Assembly (NCBI GenBank): GCA_002245135.1
Contig: NGBS01001199.1
Span: 1 to 64,000 of the forward strand
Source of the DNA: Proteromonas lacertae
Taxonomy: Eukaryota > Sar > Bigyra > Opalinata > Proteromonadidae
Reading direction: 5' to 3'
Length of the DNA stretch: 64,000 nucleotides
Part shown: positions 31,263 to 42,530 of the stretch, in pieces
Layout: each line of letters opens with the position of its first letter
Numbering within the stretch: position 1 is the first letter of the stretch
Notes under the pieces: model-generated
Told to the model about the DNA's origin: nothing
Seen by the model: the letters and a program-made list of their open reading frames with translations, nothing else
Databases searched by the model: none
Program-made: the position numbers and the translations under genes

Positions 31263-33074
31263 CTAAAAAGCATAGAATGTAGGATATTCAGCAAAACCAA
31301 ATTGATTGTATTTTGCTTCTTTTATTGTGCTTAAATTGTATTTTATATAATATAAATAATTAGATTTTGTATATGTTGATAAAATAAAACTTTTACATAT
31401 AATAGTTTTATTTTTTGCCTTTTGTAGATATATTCCAAGCACTTTATTTAGTGTATTATAAATAAAATCTGATTTACATATAAACAACTTGCTTAAGTGA
31501 TGCATATCACTATATATTTCTCTGTTATAAATATTATCTATGCAACTTGAATTTCCTTTACAATAAATGTTAAAATAGTCGATATATTTTATCTTTTTAT
31601 GTATAATTATAGGTAGCAAATGCTGTTTACATATTTTATCATTTAGTCTAATTCTATGAGGATTATCTTGAATTATAATTATTCCTTTAGCTATTGACAG
31701 TATGGTTTTTATTAAAATAGTAAAACAATTTTCAAATCTACTTTTATTTGTATGGAGAAACAAATAATCCACATATAAAGATATAATAGATATAGATATT
31801 CTTTTCATATCTAGAATAAAACTTGTTAAAGGTATACAATTCTTTTCTATGTTAATTATCCATGAATGAATGAATAGAACAATATCAACATCATAATTTC
31901 TAAGTGAAGTAATTAATACTGATAAGTATTGCATAAGATGTGAATCGCCTATTAGCGTTACAGTCTTTTTGTTAATTTCATTTTTAAAATTTTGGCATTT
32001 TATACCATACAAACAATAATTATTGTTAGTATTTAGAATAGTTTTTTGTATATCATTATTAACTATAATTGATTTTCTTAAACGCAAAAGAAATATAACT
32101 AACATCAATAAGCATATTGTACATATTACTTCATTATTTTTGATATTCCTAATAGGTAGTTCAATAAACTTGACAATATTGAATGATATACAGAATAACT
32201 TAATTAAAATGATATTAATTGATGGGTTGTTTTGAATAATCGGATAATGAAATAAATACAAAACATAAGACATATTTCCTATCACATTTAGCAATACACT
32301 ATCATATATATAATTATTTCTTTGAAGCAATAGAGCAATAGTTAGTGAAGTAGGTAAAAATGCAATGAATCCTGGAAATTGTATTGATGAATATAAACCA
32401 ATGAAATAAGATGATAATATAAGGCAGAACACAATAAAGATAGGATTCATATTAATATTTCTGCTACAATTTATAACAGCACATCCTTGTAGCAATTCCC
32501 AAGCTCTATTTTGTAGTAGATAATAAGAGGAGGAATTATTACTTATACTGAAAATAATACAACTAATATAACTACAAGCAACTATTATTAAGTATATGAA
32601 AATGTTGTGCTTAATTCTATAAAAAAATATTGGGTAAATGAAATAGAATTGTTCTTCTAATGATAAAGACCAATAGTTTAAAATAATAGACTTATTTTTG
32701 CTTTGAAAATAGCTCTTTGTAATTTTATTAAATCTAATATTTGACATACATAGTAACGCTGATATTATATCATAATACAATTGATTTTCATCACTAATTG
32801 ATTTATTTATTGTTGGATGATAATTATAGTAACATATAAGGCATATAATACTAGATGGAAATAGTCTTTTTATTCTTCTTGTATAAAACAAAACTATGTT
32901 GTAATAATTGTTATCATCACTGCATGAAGACTTTGTAATGATATATCCAGATATAACAAAAAAAATATCTACTCCTATAAATCCACCAGGTGCAAAATTT
33001 GTATTTAAATGATAAGCAAATACTAATAAAAATGCAATAGATCTTAATTCTTGAACATCATATCTATATTCCAT
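31263..33074 (-). CDS. Acyltransferase-3 / SGNH-domain O-acyltransferase (OatA-like), 603 aa
   Basis: ATG at 33074. Same layout as its convergent neighbour 33 bp away: ELRSIAFLLVFAYHLN, GVDIFFVISGYIIT and NYWSLSLEEQFYF in a multi-pass N-terminal domain, then TLIGDSHLMQYLSV and YSDMHHLSKLF in the SGNH domain. The two are clearly related but diverged, so not a recent duplication. Intact. Confidence 0.82.
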   Translation of the reverse strand: MEYRYDVQELRSIAFLLVFAYHLNTNFAPGGFIGVDIFFVISGYIITKSSCSDDNNYYNIVLFYTRRIKRLFPSSIICLICYYNYHPTINKSISDENQLYYDIISALLCMSNIRFNKITKSYFQSKNKSIILNYWSLSLEEQFYFIYPIFFYRIKHNIFIYLIIVACSYISCIIFSISNNSSSYYLLQNRAWELLQGCAVINCSRNINMNPIFIVFCLILSSYFIGLYSSIQFPGFIAFLPTSLTIALLLQRNNYIYDSVLLNVIGNMSYVLYLFHYPIIQNNPSINIILIKLFCISFNIVKFIELPIRNIKNNEVICTICLLMLVIFLLRLRKSIIVNNDIQKTILNTNNNYCLYGIKCQNFKNEINKKTVTLIGDSHLMQYLSVLITSLRNYDVDIVLFIHSWIINIEKNCIPLTSFILDMKRISISIISLYVDYLFLHTNKSRFENCFTILIKTILSIAKGIIIIQDNPHRIRLNDKICKQHLLPIIIHKKIKYIDYFNIYCKGNSSCIDNIYNREIYSDMHHLSKLFICKSDFIYNTLNKVLGIYLQKAKNKTIICKSFILSTYTKSNYLYYIKYNLSTIKEAKYNQFGFAEYPTFYAF

Positions 33075-33998
33075 GGTTGGATTTATCTATGATAACAAAT
33101 TAGAATGTTTGATATTTGCTATATTTTCTATTTTATTACCTATGATAAATGTCTTGTATATCTAGTATAAGCAGTTGAAAAATCATGTAACCATAAAGCT
33201 TCAATCATAGATGGTATTATTATGTATTTTGAGCATGTTGTTATAATCACTGATGCTATACAGCTCAAAATACTTTATGGTATTATACTTGTATTAAATG
33301 CTTTTAGTAGATTAATGTAATCTTTATATGTTTCTTTTCTTCCATACTAATTATGATAGATAATTTCAATTCATCTTTGGTATAGCTTATTCATCAATAT
33401 CAACATTTATAATATAATCTGAATTGTATTCTAATATTAAAATAAGACTCTACTATACCTAATTTTTGAAATTGTTTAAGTTAGTTTTTGATTGTTATAC
33501 TAGCATCAAAAATATTTAGTTATTCCATCATTATTATTTTTTAAAGATGTTAAACACTAAGTTTATTTTTTTATTGGATATTGCCATATTTCAATATGAA
33601 TAATATTATTCATTCATTTATCATACACAATAATTTCATTATTCATTTCATTCATATTTTCATTTCTTATCATAGCGAATTGTAAGATATTAACTCTCAC
33701 ATAACTATTGTATATCCCTATAATTGAATTTTATAGAATAAATGTATTATACTTGTATAGTTAGTCAATTATAAATGTATTTTATAGATTCATATATTTA
33801 TTAATTTGTTACTATGAATGTAAAAGGAATATTTGATCATACATTTTCTATAAATTCATTTTTGTATTTGTTATAAAATATTTTTATGATATGGAGAATG
33901 TTTAGTCTTCCTCCGCATAAATTCATAATTTAGAATTTATATTCCTAATTCCTTAAGTAAATACAAATTATTATACATTAAAGAAATTATATTCATCA
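33075..33998. other. AT-rich non-coding stretch at end of glycan cluster
   Basis: Many short repeats of A/T-rich words and stop codons in all frames. No gene, RNA or clear repeat recognised. Confidence 0.5.
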
Positions 33999-34302
33999 GG
34001 TATGTTGTGCGTCATTTGTCAGAGTTGGCCGTTTGCCTACCAGACACTTTCAAAACAAACTAAATACATATTCTTACTTGTCTTGATGAAAAATTGTTAC
34101 TTTTATTTTAACATTTTGTATATGATAGACATGTCACGATATGACTTAATTAGTCTATGTAACAAATTTATTTACATAATCTATTAATACATTTTAAGTA
34201 CATGAATAATATAATATATTATCATACAACTCACTTCTGTTGTTGATATAATTAAAAAAATGTAACTAAAAACTTGAATTTTCTTCCCTTATTTGTACGA
34301 AA
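33999..34302 (+). mobile_element. Foldback-family element, one arm
   Basis: Starts TGTTGTGCGTCATTTGTCAG and is the reverse complement of 9872-10176 throughout, ending near TTTGTACGAA. Same terminal family as 53117-53747. Confidence 0.7.
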
Positions 34303-34635
34303 ATTAATATTTTGATATAAACACTTGTTTTATGTGCACATGTTTTTCATCTAAATCTATAATTTTAGTTACAAAGTTAATATCTACAATATAAACAGAA
34401 ATACAATCTTTAATCGACATGATTCTCAAAGCTACAACAAATTAATGTATTTCATATTTCAATGCCTTCTATAAAAATCATTCATTTCAGTGTGTAGCCA
34501 ATTACAATAGATTTTTAACACTTAGCTTCTTTTGTATAAATTACAAAGTTATAATTTATGTGTTGTTTTTTGTTTTATATAATAGTATCAATGATTATGA
34601 AATGATACACATAAGTCACAGAAGAAAATTGAGAA

Positions 34636-34708
34636 GTGAAAAATGTCTCCTAGACAAACGGCGTATTTCTAAATCTTCTCACGCCGTTTGTCTAGGAGAC
34701 ACTTTTGA
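34636..34708. repeat. Palindrome with 23-bp arms
   Basis: AATGTCTCCTAGACAAACGG on the left pairs with CCGTTTGTCTAGGAGACACT on the right around a short AT-rich loop. GACAAACGGCG resembles the ends of the foldback elements, so it may be a much-deleted member. Confidence 0.75.
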
Positions 34709-34907
34709 TTTCTCATATTTCATATATGAGATAATCATAATATATTATTAACAAATATAACAAAATTGAAATCAGAAAATAAGTTGAAACAACATTCAAC
34801 TCAAATCTTTTTCCAAAATTGGTTTTTATGTTATGTGGATGTGTTTACCTAACAAACACATTGTAATTATATAAAGATACTTTTTAGAATTTTTAAAGAA
34901 AATGAAA

Positions 34908-36259
34908 TTATTTAAATCTATAAATGTTTCTTTTGTTGTAAATGTAAAATAAATTAGCTTTTTCTTCGTTATTTAAACTTTCAATACCTTCAATTAAATC
35001 ATCAATGAAGTATTTTATATTAAAACTTTCTATATTTTGAATCTTTGTTATTTCCAAATTATTCAATCTTGCTCCAAGAAAGAATAAACAGTAATATCCA
35101 CAAGTTACAACATCTGTTTGATGAACTTTTGTATCTACTATTTCATATGATTCTAATTCACGATTGCAAGAATGAAAGAGTTGTTTAATATTCTTTATTA
35201 CTATATTTCTTGGTTCTTTGCTCATATAAATTGCTAAACTGTCATATATTCTAAACATCATATAATCATTAGGAACATAATCTACTTCCCATAAACTCCA
35301 ATGACTTTGATTTGGATCACATACTGGAAAATAATAAATTCCTTTTTCACTTATCTTTTTTTTATTATCCTTTTGCTTTTCATTTAAAAATACAACACCA
35401 GGATCAATAACATTCTTATTGTTGTTGGAAATATAATGTAATAAAAACAGGAATTCATCACCTTTTAGTTGATTGTTAATATTTAAATGACTCACCAATT
35501 CTTTGCAATTTGCTTCATATTTCGGTTGTTGATGTTGTCCATAGAATCTTACATGACCAATATCATTATATCCTTTAATTTTCTTTACAAACAACAAACT
35601 ATCATGAGTGTGATCATCATATGTAATTGATGCAACACTAGTATCTTTTCTATTTACCATTTTACATGCATATTTTAAAGTCATTGAATTACGCTCTATC
35701 AAAAGGTGTATATAGGTTTTGAATAGATCAATCATGAGAATAATATCAACATCGCTTATATATGGATGATCTTCAGACATCTTTATCATTAGCATTACAG
35801 CAGCCAATATTTCTGTTGCTTCAGGAAAGTTAGTATTAACATTAGTCTTGACAATCTTATATTGAGATATTATTTCACCTACACTTCTATCATATCTACC
35901 AATACGACGAATACCTTCTGCATAATCATCTTCACCAAATGAATCTATAACTTCGATTGTTTTATTATCATGATGAACGATAACAATGTAATAATTGTAC
36001 TATCTTTAGCTCTAATTATGAATGCTTCCATCTCTTTATTCATTATCATTTGTTTATCTTTACATACGTAATAATGTTGATTTAAATTGTATAATTCCAA
36101 TATGAAATGAATTTCATTTAATCCAAGTTGAATTTTTCCAATACTTTTTATAAATCTTTCAACAAATTCCAACTGATCATTAGTTAATGGATCCTTAATA
36201 TCTTCTTCAGAAGTTCTAATACCAAATATATCATACACTGCATTCTTCTTTGGATTCAT
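34908..36259 (-). pseudogene. Maverick Ulp1-like cysteine protease (C48-type), one frameshift
   Basis: The catalytic half (34908 to about 35990) contains NQSHWSLWEVDY (catalytic His), FRIYDSLAIY (Asp), and HQTDVVTCGYYCLFFLG (Gln and catalytic Cys), the order seen in Ulp1/adenain-type peptidases of Mavericks. Upstream, an ATG at 36259 starts MNPKKNAVYDIFGIRTSEED, and this frame ends at 35945. The sequence continues one base out of phase (IVIVHHDNKTIEVIDSFGED) into the catalytic half with no ATG, so a single-base change near 36000 splits an approximately 450-codon gene. Maverick proteases are thought to mature virion-like proteins. It lies next to the integrase on the same strand. Confidence 0.75.
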
Positions 36260-36457
36260 TACTATTTGCTGAAGTCTTTTTTCATAGGTGTTAATATCCT
36301 TTTTTTAGGATTAGGATGAATCTATTTAATATAAATTATCATCAAATATACTAGTATTTTGTCTGCTGTTTTCTTCATATTCTCTAATAATTCTGATGAA
36401 ACTTCAAGCTTTATTAAAGGTGTAGATGATACTAATGGAATTTGCATGTTTTCATTT

Positions 36458-37921
36458 CTATTCATTAGATAGTAATAATTTAATAATATACACTAAATAT
36501 TGCTTTTTATTAACTTTATCATCTCTAACTAATGCTAGACTCTTTTCATCTTGGCACATCTTTCTTTTCACAGCTGTAATAACCACATCTCCATGTTCTG
36601 GATTAACTAGTTTATTTCCTAATTTCTTAATGGAATCATCTCTCATTTTGTTATTATAATTGAAGTTTCTTTCGTTTATATAATCTTGAAACTGTTCTAT
36701 GATATTTCCATTTTGTGTTATATCTTTTTTGATTCTATCTTTATAATCTTCTTCTTCCATTATTGTTACTTCACCATTACCACTATTGCCACCATCATCA
36801 CTATTATCGCTATCATTACCATCTTCATCTACATCTATAACATGATCAGAACCACCATTATTGCCATTAACGCCATTAGCACCTTCTTCTTCTTCATATT
36901 CACTGTCTGCTTTAACTTCTTCGCCATCACTGTCATCATTACCATCATTATTATCACCTTCTATATTAGTATAATCTGGTTTAAACTTCTTATTCTGAAT
37001 CATCAACTCTTTCATGTCCATAAAGAATAAGGATCTTCCTTTACAATTTGTTCTTCTGCATCTATGATTATTAATTATTTCTGTTATTCTTTCCAAGCAT
37101 TCAGTCCAATAAACATCAGGATTATCAACCTTCATAGCTGCTATCTTTTCTTTAATGAATCTATTATATCTCTCCACTTTACCATTGCACTGTGGGTGTC
37201 TTGGCTTGCTATGCGCGATTATAATACCATATTTACTAAGCATATCTTTCATTAAAGCATTTTTGAATTCTTTACCATTATCCATCTGCATAATTTCAGG
37301 AGGGCCAAAGATTCTTATAAAAGATTGTACATTTTTCACTGTTTCTTTATCTGTTTTGCGTTTCTGGGCATATAACATGATAAAATTAGAGTAATGGTCG
37401 ATGACAGTTAAGATATAATGGTAGAGATCTTCTTCTTTTATGTTCGTGTAATCTTCATTACAATTGTCCATTTCTACAAGATCAATCAAAACTCTTTCTC
37501 TAGGTCTTGTAACAACAATAGGATGTGTTGGTTGTACTCTTTTAGCCTCTTTAAGTTTAATACAATCATAGCAGGTTGTCAAATAAGCTCTAATCATCTT
37601 TCTGTTAATACCATAATAACCATGAACTATATCATTAATTACATCTCTTAAAGATGATTCTTTACAATGGGCATTATCTCTATGTAACTTGTCTAAGAAG
37701 TCGAATGAATCTTCCAATTTAATGACTTCTCTTCCTTTAAAATACAGTTTACCTGTAGATTCATCGCAAGTGTAATAGCCTCTATTGGCTGAAGTTCCAG
37801 CTAAATCATGAAAGAACTTGTACTTATTCTTATCAAAAGCTGCACAATCACGAGTCTTTTTATTGTTCTTTCCCTTCGGCTTTACCACCTTCTCTGGTTG
37901 GTCATTTTTTGCCAGTAGCAC
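36458..37921 (-). CDS. Maverick/Polinton retroviral-type integrase
   Basis: HHCC zinc domain (LHRDNAHCKES...TTCYDC) followed by an rve core with the DDE residues: LIDLVEMD, MQMDNGKEFK and KVERYNRFIKEK. Then an acidic Asn/Asp/Gly-rich spacer (DDSDGEEVKADSEYEEEE region) and a C-terminal tail. This integrase inserts Maverick DNA. The frame is open for about 150 bases upstream of the first codon (a GTG) without an ATG, so the true start is unknown or lost. After TAG at 36458, another frame reads MQIPLVSSTPLIKLEV, perhaps the displaced C-terminus. Core residues are intact. Confidence 0.85.
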   Translation of the reverse strand: MLLAKNDQPEKVVKPKGKNNKKTRDCAAFDKNKYKFFHDLAGTSANRGYYTCDESTGKLYFKGREVIKLEDSFDFLDKLHRDNAHCKESSLRDVINDIVHGYYGINRKMIRAYLTTCYDCIKLKEAKRVQPTHPIVVTRPRERVLIDLVEMDNCNEDYTNIKEEDLYHYILTVIDHYSNFIMLYAQKRKTDKETVKNVQSFIRIFGPPEIMQMDNGKEFKNALMKDMLSKYGIIIAHSKPRHPQCNGKVERYNRFIKEKIAAMKVDNPDVYWTECLERITEIINNHRCRRTNCKGRSLFFMDMKELMIQNKKFKPDYTNIEGDNNDGNDDSDGEEVKADSEYEEEEGANGVNGNNGGSDHVIDVDEDGNDSDNSDDGGNSGNGEVTIMEEEDYKDRIKKDITQNGNIIEQFQDYINERNFNYNNKMRDDSIKKLGNKLVNPEHGDVVITAVKRKMCQDEKSLALVRDDKVNKKQYLVYIIKLLLSNE

Positions 37922-38789
37922 CTTTATCTTCTCATAATAAAGAGTTTTATGATCGCTCTTTATGACGCTTTCTAGATTTAGAATGTCAGACCTATGATAG
38001 AGATTATAATAGGAATAGATAGAATGATATACATTTATAGAAATTATAGTAGTAGAATAGCTTTTATAGATATTTTACTGTGTTATTTTATAATACTCTT
38101 ACCCCCCCAAAAAAAAAATGATTCATTATTTAAGATGTAAGTGTAACAATATATATAAAAATATATCTTCTTTTTTCTTTTCTTTTGACTATTTTAAATT
38201 ATACCAATGTAATAATTTACCAATCATTCATTACAATTGTTATATGTGTTGTATTATTATAGTAATCATTCAATACAATTTACCAATAATTCTTTTTATT
38301 TATATAAATTCTGATTATTGAAAATGTATTTTTCATCAATTTGGTAATAATATTTCTAGAAGAAGAAAGAATAATTATCATCTTATTCTACTATAATTCT
38401 TCTAAAACCATTATCAACACTATTCCACTTTCATTTTTTTATTTGTATTTTTCATTTAATTTCTTTTCTTTCTCATATCATATTTTCAATCTTTGCTTCA
38501 TCTTGGGCACCAAATACTATCTCATCATATTGATCTTCAAATCTTGCTAAATTCATTATAAAGATATTATCTAATGTAAATGTCTTGGTTATTGCAATTA
38601 TCTTTAAAGTTTTGAATTAATATTAAACTCTCTTTGAAATTATCAATCACTTCATAATATACTAGAATTTTCATAAACATTGTCTCTTATACGTTTATAA
38701 ATTGTATAAATATGGGATATGGAGTAATGGGTAGTTTGAATAACATCTCAGTATTTAAAAATTCTTTTATCTTTTCATTCAACTTTTGT
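37922..38789. other. AT-rich stretch with weak coding traces
   Basis: Has a C(7)A(10) run at 38103-38119. On the minus strand around 38530-38690, short frames such as NLARFEDQYDEIVFG look like remains of a decayed Maverick gene, but nothing is identifiable. Confidence 0.4.
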
Positions 38790-40950
38790 TTATTGAATAT
38801 TTTCTACTGCAAATGCCACAGTATCTACTGTTTGAGTTTCACCTGCTTCAATATCGATTTGGGTTGGTTCTATTGTGAATATTCCATCATTATTTTTCAT
38901 TGACAAATCAACTGTTGTAGAAAATATTCCATTATTACTGAATTGAATTGTTTCACAATTACTAGCTTTTAAAGATGGATTGTTTTCTCTCATATTTATG
39001 TTTTTGCCTATTAATAACTGACCAAATTCATAATATCCTTTGTTCTTAATTTATCTCTTACTTATTATTTGTTGTTCATTCTTTTGTTTTATTGATTTCA
39101 TAAATATATCTTTCGGATTTTGATTAATTTTTGGATAATCACAAATACCACTGATTAGAACTTCATACGTTTTATCTTTATTAACTACCTCAAAGTGGAA
39201 ACAATAGTTTAATTTACCAGTTTCTAATTATTCAAATGTCACTTTCAATGGCAATTCTTTATCAGGTTCTAATTTCCATCTTGTGGCATTATTTTCATCT
39301 ATTAATTTATAATTACTTGTTGGTATTAAGGGTTTTCTTGGAATTTGCTTCTTAACTAATTGGAATACTACTGGAGGTGGAACTTTCCAATCTCCATATG
39401 TATTAAACAATGGAACTGTTTCTTTGATTTCTTGAATCATTATATCAATATCACTTTCACCATTGTTATTGATTATATCACATAATAAACCAACTCCAAA
39501 TGGTGGAGGTGGTGGTGGTTTTTCTTTTTTACCTTTCTATGAGTTTTTATCTCCTTTCTTATCAATTGATTTACTTCTTTTTCCTCCTTTCTTTGGATCA
39601 GATAAAGCTGATCTTTCTTCTACTACTGGTTCTGGTTCTTCAGGTGGTGGTAATTCCACTGCCAATTTATCACCTACATTTCTTACTTCAGTTTGAATTA
39701 CATTATAATCTTTATATTATACAATAAGTTATTCCTCCTTGTACTTTGATTGGAATTGCTAAATCATATCTTCCATAAGGTAAATCAGATTTCGCTGTAA
39801 TACTAGCTGTAAATGTCACTGTTGAACTTTCTAGTAATCTTTTCACTTCATCTGGAGTTAATGTATATCCACTCTCTTTTAAAGTTCTTCTTTCTATTCC
39901 GAAATTCACTGGTAAATTACCTATGTTAGTTATTGTAAATGTCTTCATCTTACTATCAATTCGAACTACATTACCAAAATCTACTACAACCTAAATGTAA
40001 ATTAGATATTTTCTTATTCGCCATTTTTGTTGTTTTGCCTGTTTTATTACTGATATTTGTTAAACCAGTTTCAGGTGTTTTTGTGGTTTTATCAACTACT
40101 CCTTCACTTTTTGAACCATTTACAGATGTTCCATTTAATTCTTTCTCTTTTCGAGCTAAACATAAATCAGCAGGATTTTGATTGTTTATTTCATCTAATA
40201 ATAAATCAATATAATATAATCTTAATGCTTCAAATTCTCTATCAACTGTGATTTATAATCCTGTTGTATTCTTTCCTGAAGGTAATTTGCTCGTATTTGT
40301 TCGTATTTATCATTCTGTTGTGAATTCTTACTTCTGACAGAAACTGATTTTTGACTATTTACTCTTGCAGATTACTGTTTCTTGTTTTCATCTTTTTCTT
40401 TTTCTTTACATTTTTCTTCTTCTGCATTTGTATTTGCTATTGTTGGTTCTTCACTATGTGGTGCTAATTCTCCTTCTAGTTTTGGTTCTGGTGGTAATTC
40501 TTTTAACCATGTGTTGGTGAATTAACTGGAACTCCATCTACAATTATTGGCTTTTCAGCTTCAACTGGTTTTTCTTTTTCTTCTTCTGTTGATGGTTGTT
40601 CTGGTTTTTGTTGTTGTGTTTCTTCTCCTTCAGTATTTACTGTATTATTATTACTTTCATCTATTGAAGATTCTACTACTTCAGGTAAAGATAGTTGGTG
40701 TTTGATTGGTGATGGTAAAGCTGGAAATGATAATGGATGTTCTGTATTGGATAATTCAATCAATCTATCAGCTTCTTCTAAGTAATATTCCCAATTATCT
40801 GGTATTCAGCATCATTCGCTTTGATATTTGCATAAATACCTGTTATATAAAGTAGAAAATCTATTGGAACTTAATGAGCTATTTCTATTACTAATTTCTC
40901 TATTACTGAATCTGGAATTCCTACTCTCATTTTAACATAGATTCTTTGTT
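38790..40950 (-). pseudogene. HYDIN-like gene fragment, decayed
   Basis: The minus strand carries ASH-like strands (KTFTITNIGNLPVNFGIERR; FSNNGIFSTTVDLSMKN) separated by charged Glu/Lys/Gln-rich linkers (TEGEETQQQKPEQPSTEEEK) and a GDWKVPPPVVFQLVKKQIPRK block (the last residues in two pieces here). This mixture is typical of the middle of HYDIN. Several stops and frame changes break it (for example near 39060, 39228, 39720, 40500 and 40860). It faces the same way as 10830-13216. The right edge is a sharp junction with the GC-richer island at about 40955. Confidence 0.65.
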
Positions 40951-40955
40951 GACTG

Positions 40956-41313
40956 TTACAAGGATAAGGTAATCACTCAGCTATGGAAACTCAACGATCT
41001 TGATAAGGAGGTGGAAGCCCTTACTGACTTTATCATCCAGCACGTCACCGACTTTGAGAACGTCGTAAGCAATCGCATAGGGATGATGACTAGAGCTAAC
41101 TTCAGAACCCTTTGCCGTGACTACTCCAAGATATATGATGAGCTGATATCCATTCTCAAGTACCCAGTCTTACAACTCCAGGACAATCTCTACGTACCAT
41201 TAGACTGGGACTCTTTCAAGAGCCTTAAGAAGTTCCATGATCAAGTTGATGATCTCAAGCAGTCCATAGCTAAGATTCAAACGATTGCTAACTCCTTCTT
41301 AAGCTTATTCTAA
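40956..41313 (+). CDS. Island protein, 5'-truncated, helical, about 118 codons
   Basis: The open frame starts at the junction (YKDKVITQLWKLNDLDKEVE...) without an ATG and ends FLSLF-TAA. Heptad-like leucines suggest a coiled coil (LKKFHDQVDDLKQSIAKIQ). Codon use changes sharply from the AT-rich flank. Probably the 3' part of a gene cut by the integration breakpoint. Not recognised. Confidence 0.5.
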
Positions 41314-41450
41314 TTTCCTTTACTTTGCTTACTCTCGTTATTGTTTCTGGGAATCCCTAAGCACTAGTTTTATAATAAAAAATACTGTTTAAGTAAAGCT
41401 TCAATGTTCTTGCTCCCACCAGTTGAGAAGGTGCTCCTCGGAGTCGATGA

Positions 41451-42530
41451 TCAGCTGGGAGACGTACTTCCTAGTCTCAATAAGAGCTCCTTGAAGGTGT
41501 AAGATGTAATCGATCCTTGACTCTTGATAGTACCATCTCGTTTCTTTGCTTTACGACTCTTACTATTACTCAAGACACTTGCGTAAGTGATTGCTTTAGT
41601 AACTTCTTCCTGGTCCTTGTGCTTCACTTGAGGAGCTTCTTGCGGTGTCTCCTTCTTGAACATCATCAACCAACAGTAAGTATGGAGTAGACACTCCTCC
41701 ATAATCTGGACGATCTCCTTGAACTTCTCTTGAAGCTTAACGATATCATCTTCATAGTAGTACAGTTCAGTAATGACTTTACTATCTAGTCTATCGCACT
41801 TCTCCTTCATAATATAGAACTGCTCTAGCAAGTGATCGACCTCATTGTCGGAGATGTTAACATCTCTCAAGAGGCTTCTTGTTAACTCTCGATCAGCAAA
41901 GTAGTTCTCCTCCACAGCATTAAAGTAAGTGTTGATCTGGCAGGCTCCGTTCTTGATAGTACTGATGTACTCACAGTGCTTACCAAAGAGATTGTAAGGG
42001 TCCAGGCAGGTTGTCATCCACGAGACTGCATTAACCATCAAGCAATGGAACTTAAGTCTTAGACTAGCAGCTTTCTTATAGACTGGATAGTAGATCTCAG
42101 ACTTACACTTTCCCATCGTGTACTCTGCTGATATCATTCCTTCCATGGAGTATAGGAATAGACATGCCCGGCTCTGGTAAATGCTCTTCTCTACGATCTC
42201 ATGATCCTTCAACTCACAGTCGGTAATGCGATGTAGGCAAGTCCTTAACACTTCCTTAGCTTTGATCACTGACTGATGAACTACCTTGAGTAACATCCTT
42301 ATTGAGCTGTGAACTTCCAAGTCACTCTCAGTGATTCCTTTGTTAGCATTGTCGATCATGATAAAGTGCGTATCCAGAGCTAATTGTTCACACTCCGATA
42401 ACTTCTCTTGAGCTTCCTTGACTAGAAGAGTCCATTCATTACCTTCTTGGATTCCACGATCGGCCTTAAGAATACACACTCTCGGGTAGATTGGTAAGAG
42501 TCTCTTATCTGGTTGATGAATTGAGATCAT
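41451..42530 (-). CDS. Unknown island protein, 359 codons, probable frameshift near 3' end
   Basis: ATG at 42530. Largely helical, with several cysteines (ACLFLYSMEGM, CLMVNAVSWMTTCLDPYN) and a Lys-rich patch near residue 330. The last ~25 codons (SQGSITSYTFKELLL) look frame-shifted. Another frame reads RIDYILHLQGALIETRKYV and ends LLNWWEQEH, more credible as the native end, with the switch near 41520. The ATG overlaps the TGA of one reading of the upstream gene. Function unknown. Confidence 0.55.
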   Translation of the reverse strand: MISIHQPDKRLLPIYPRVCILKADRGIQEGNEWTLLVKEAQEKLSECEQLALDTHFIMIDNANKGITESDLEVHSSIRMLLKVVHQSVIKAKEVLRTCLHRITDCELKDHEIVEKSIYQSRACLFLYSMEGMISAEYTMGKCKSEIYYPVYKKAASLRLKFHCLMVNAVSWMTTCLDPYNLFGKHCEYISTIKNGACQINTYFNAVEENYFADRELTRSLLRDVNISDNEVDHLLEQFYIMKEKCDRLDSKVITELYYYEDDIVKLQEKFKEIVQIMEECLLHTYCWLMMFKKETPQEAPQVKHKDQEEVTKAITYASVLSNSKSRKAKKRDGTIKSQGSITSYTFKELLLRLGSTSPS

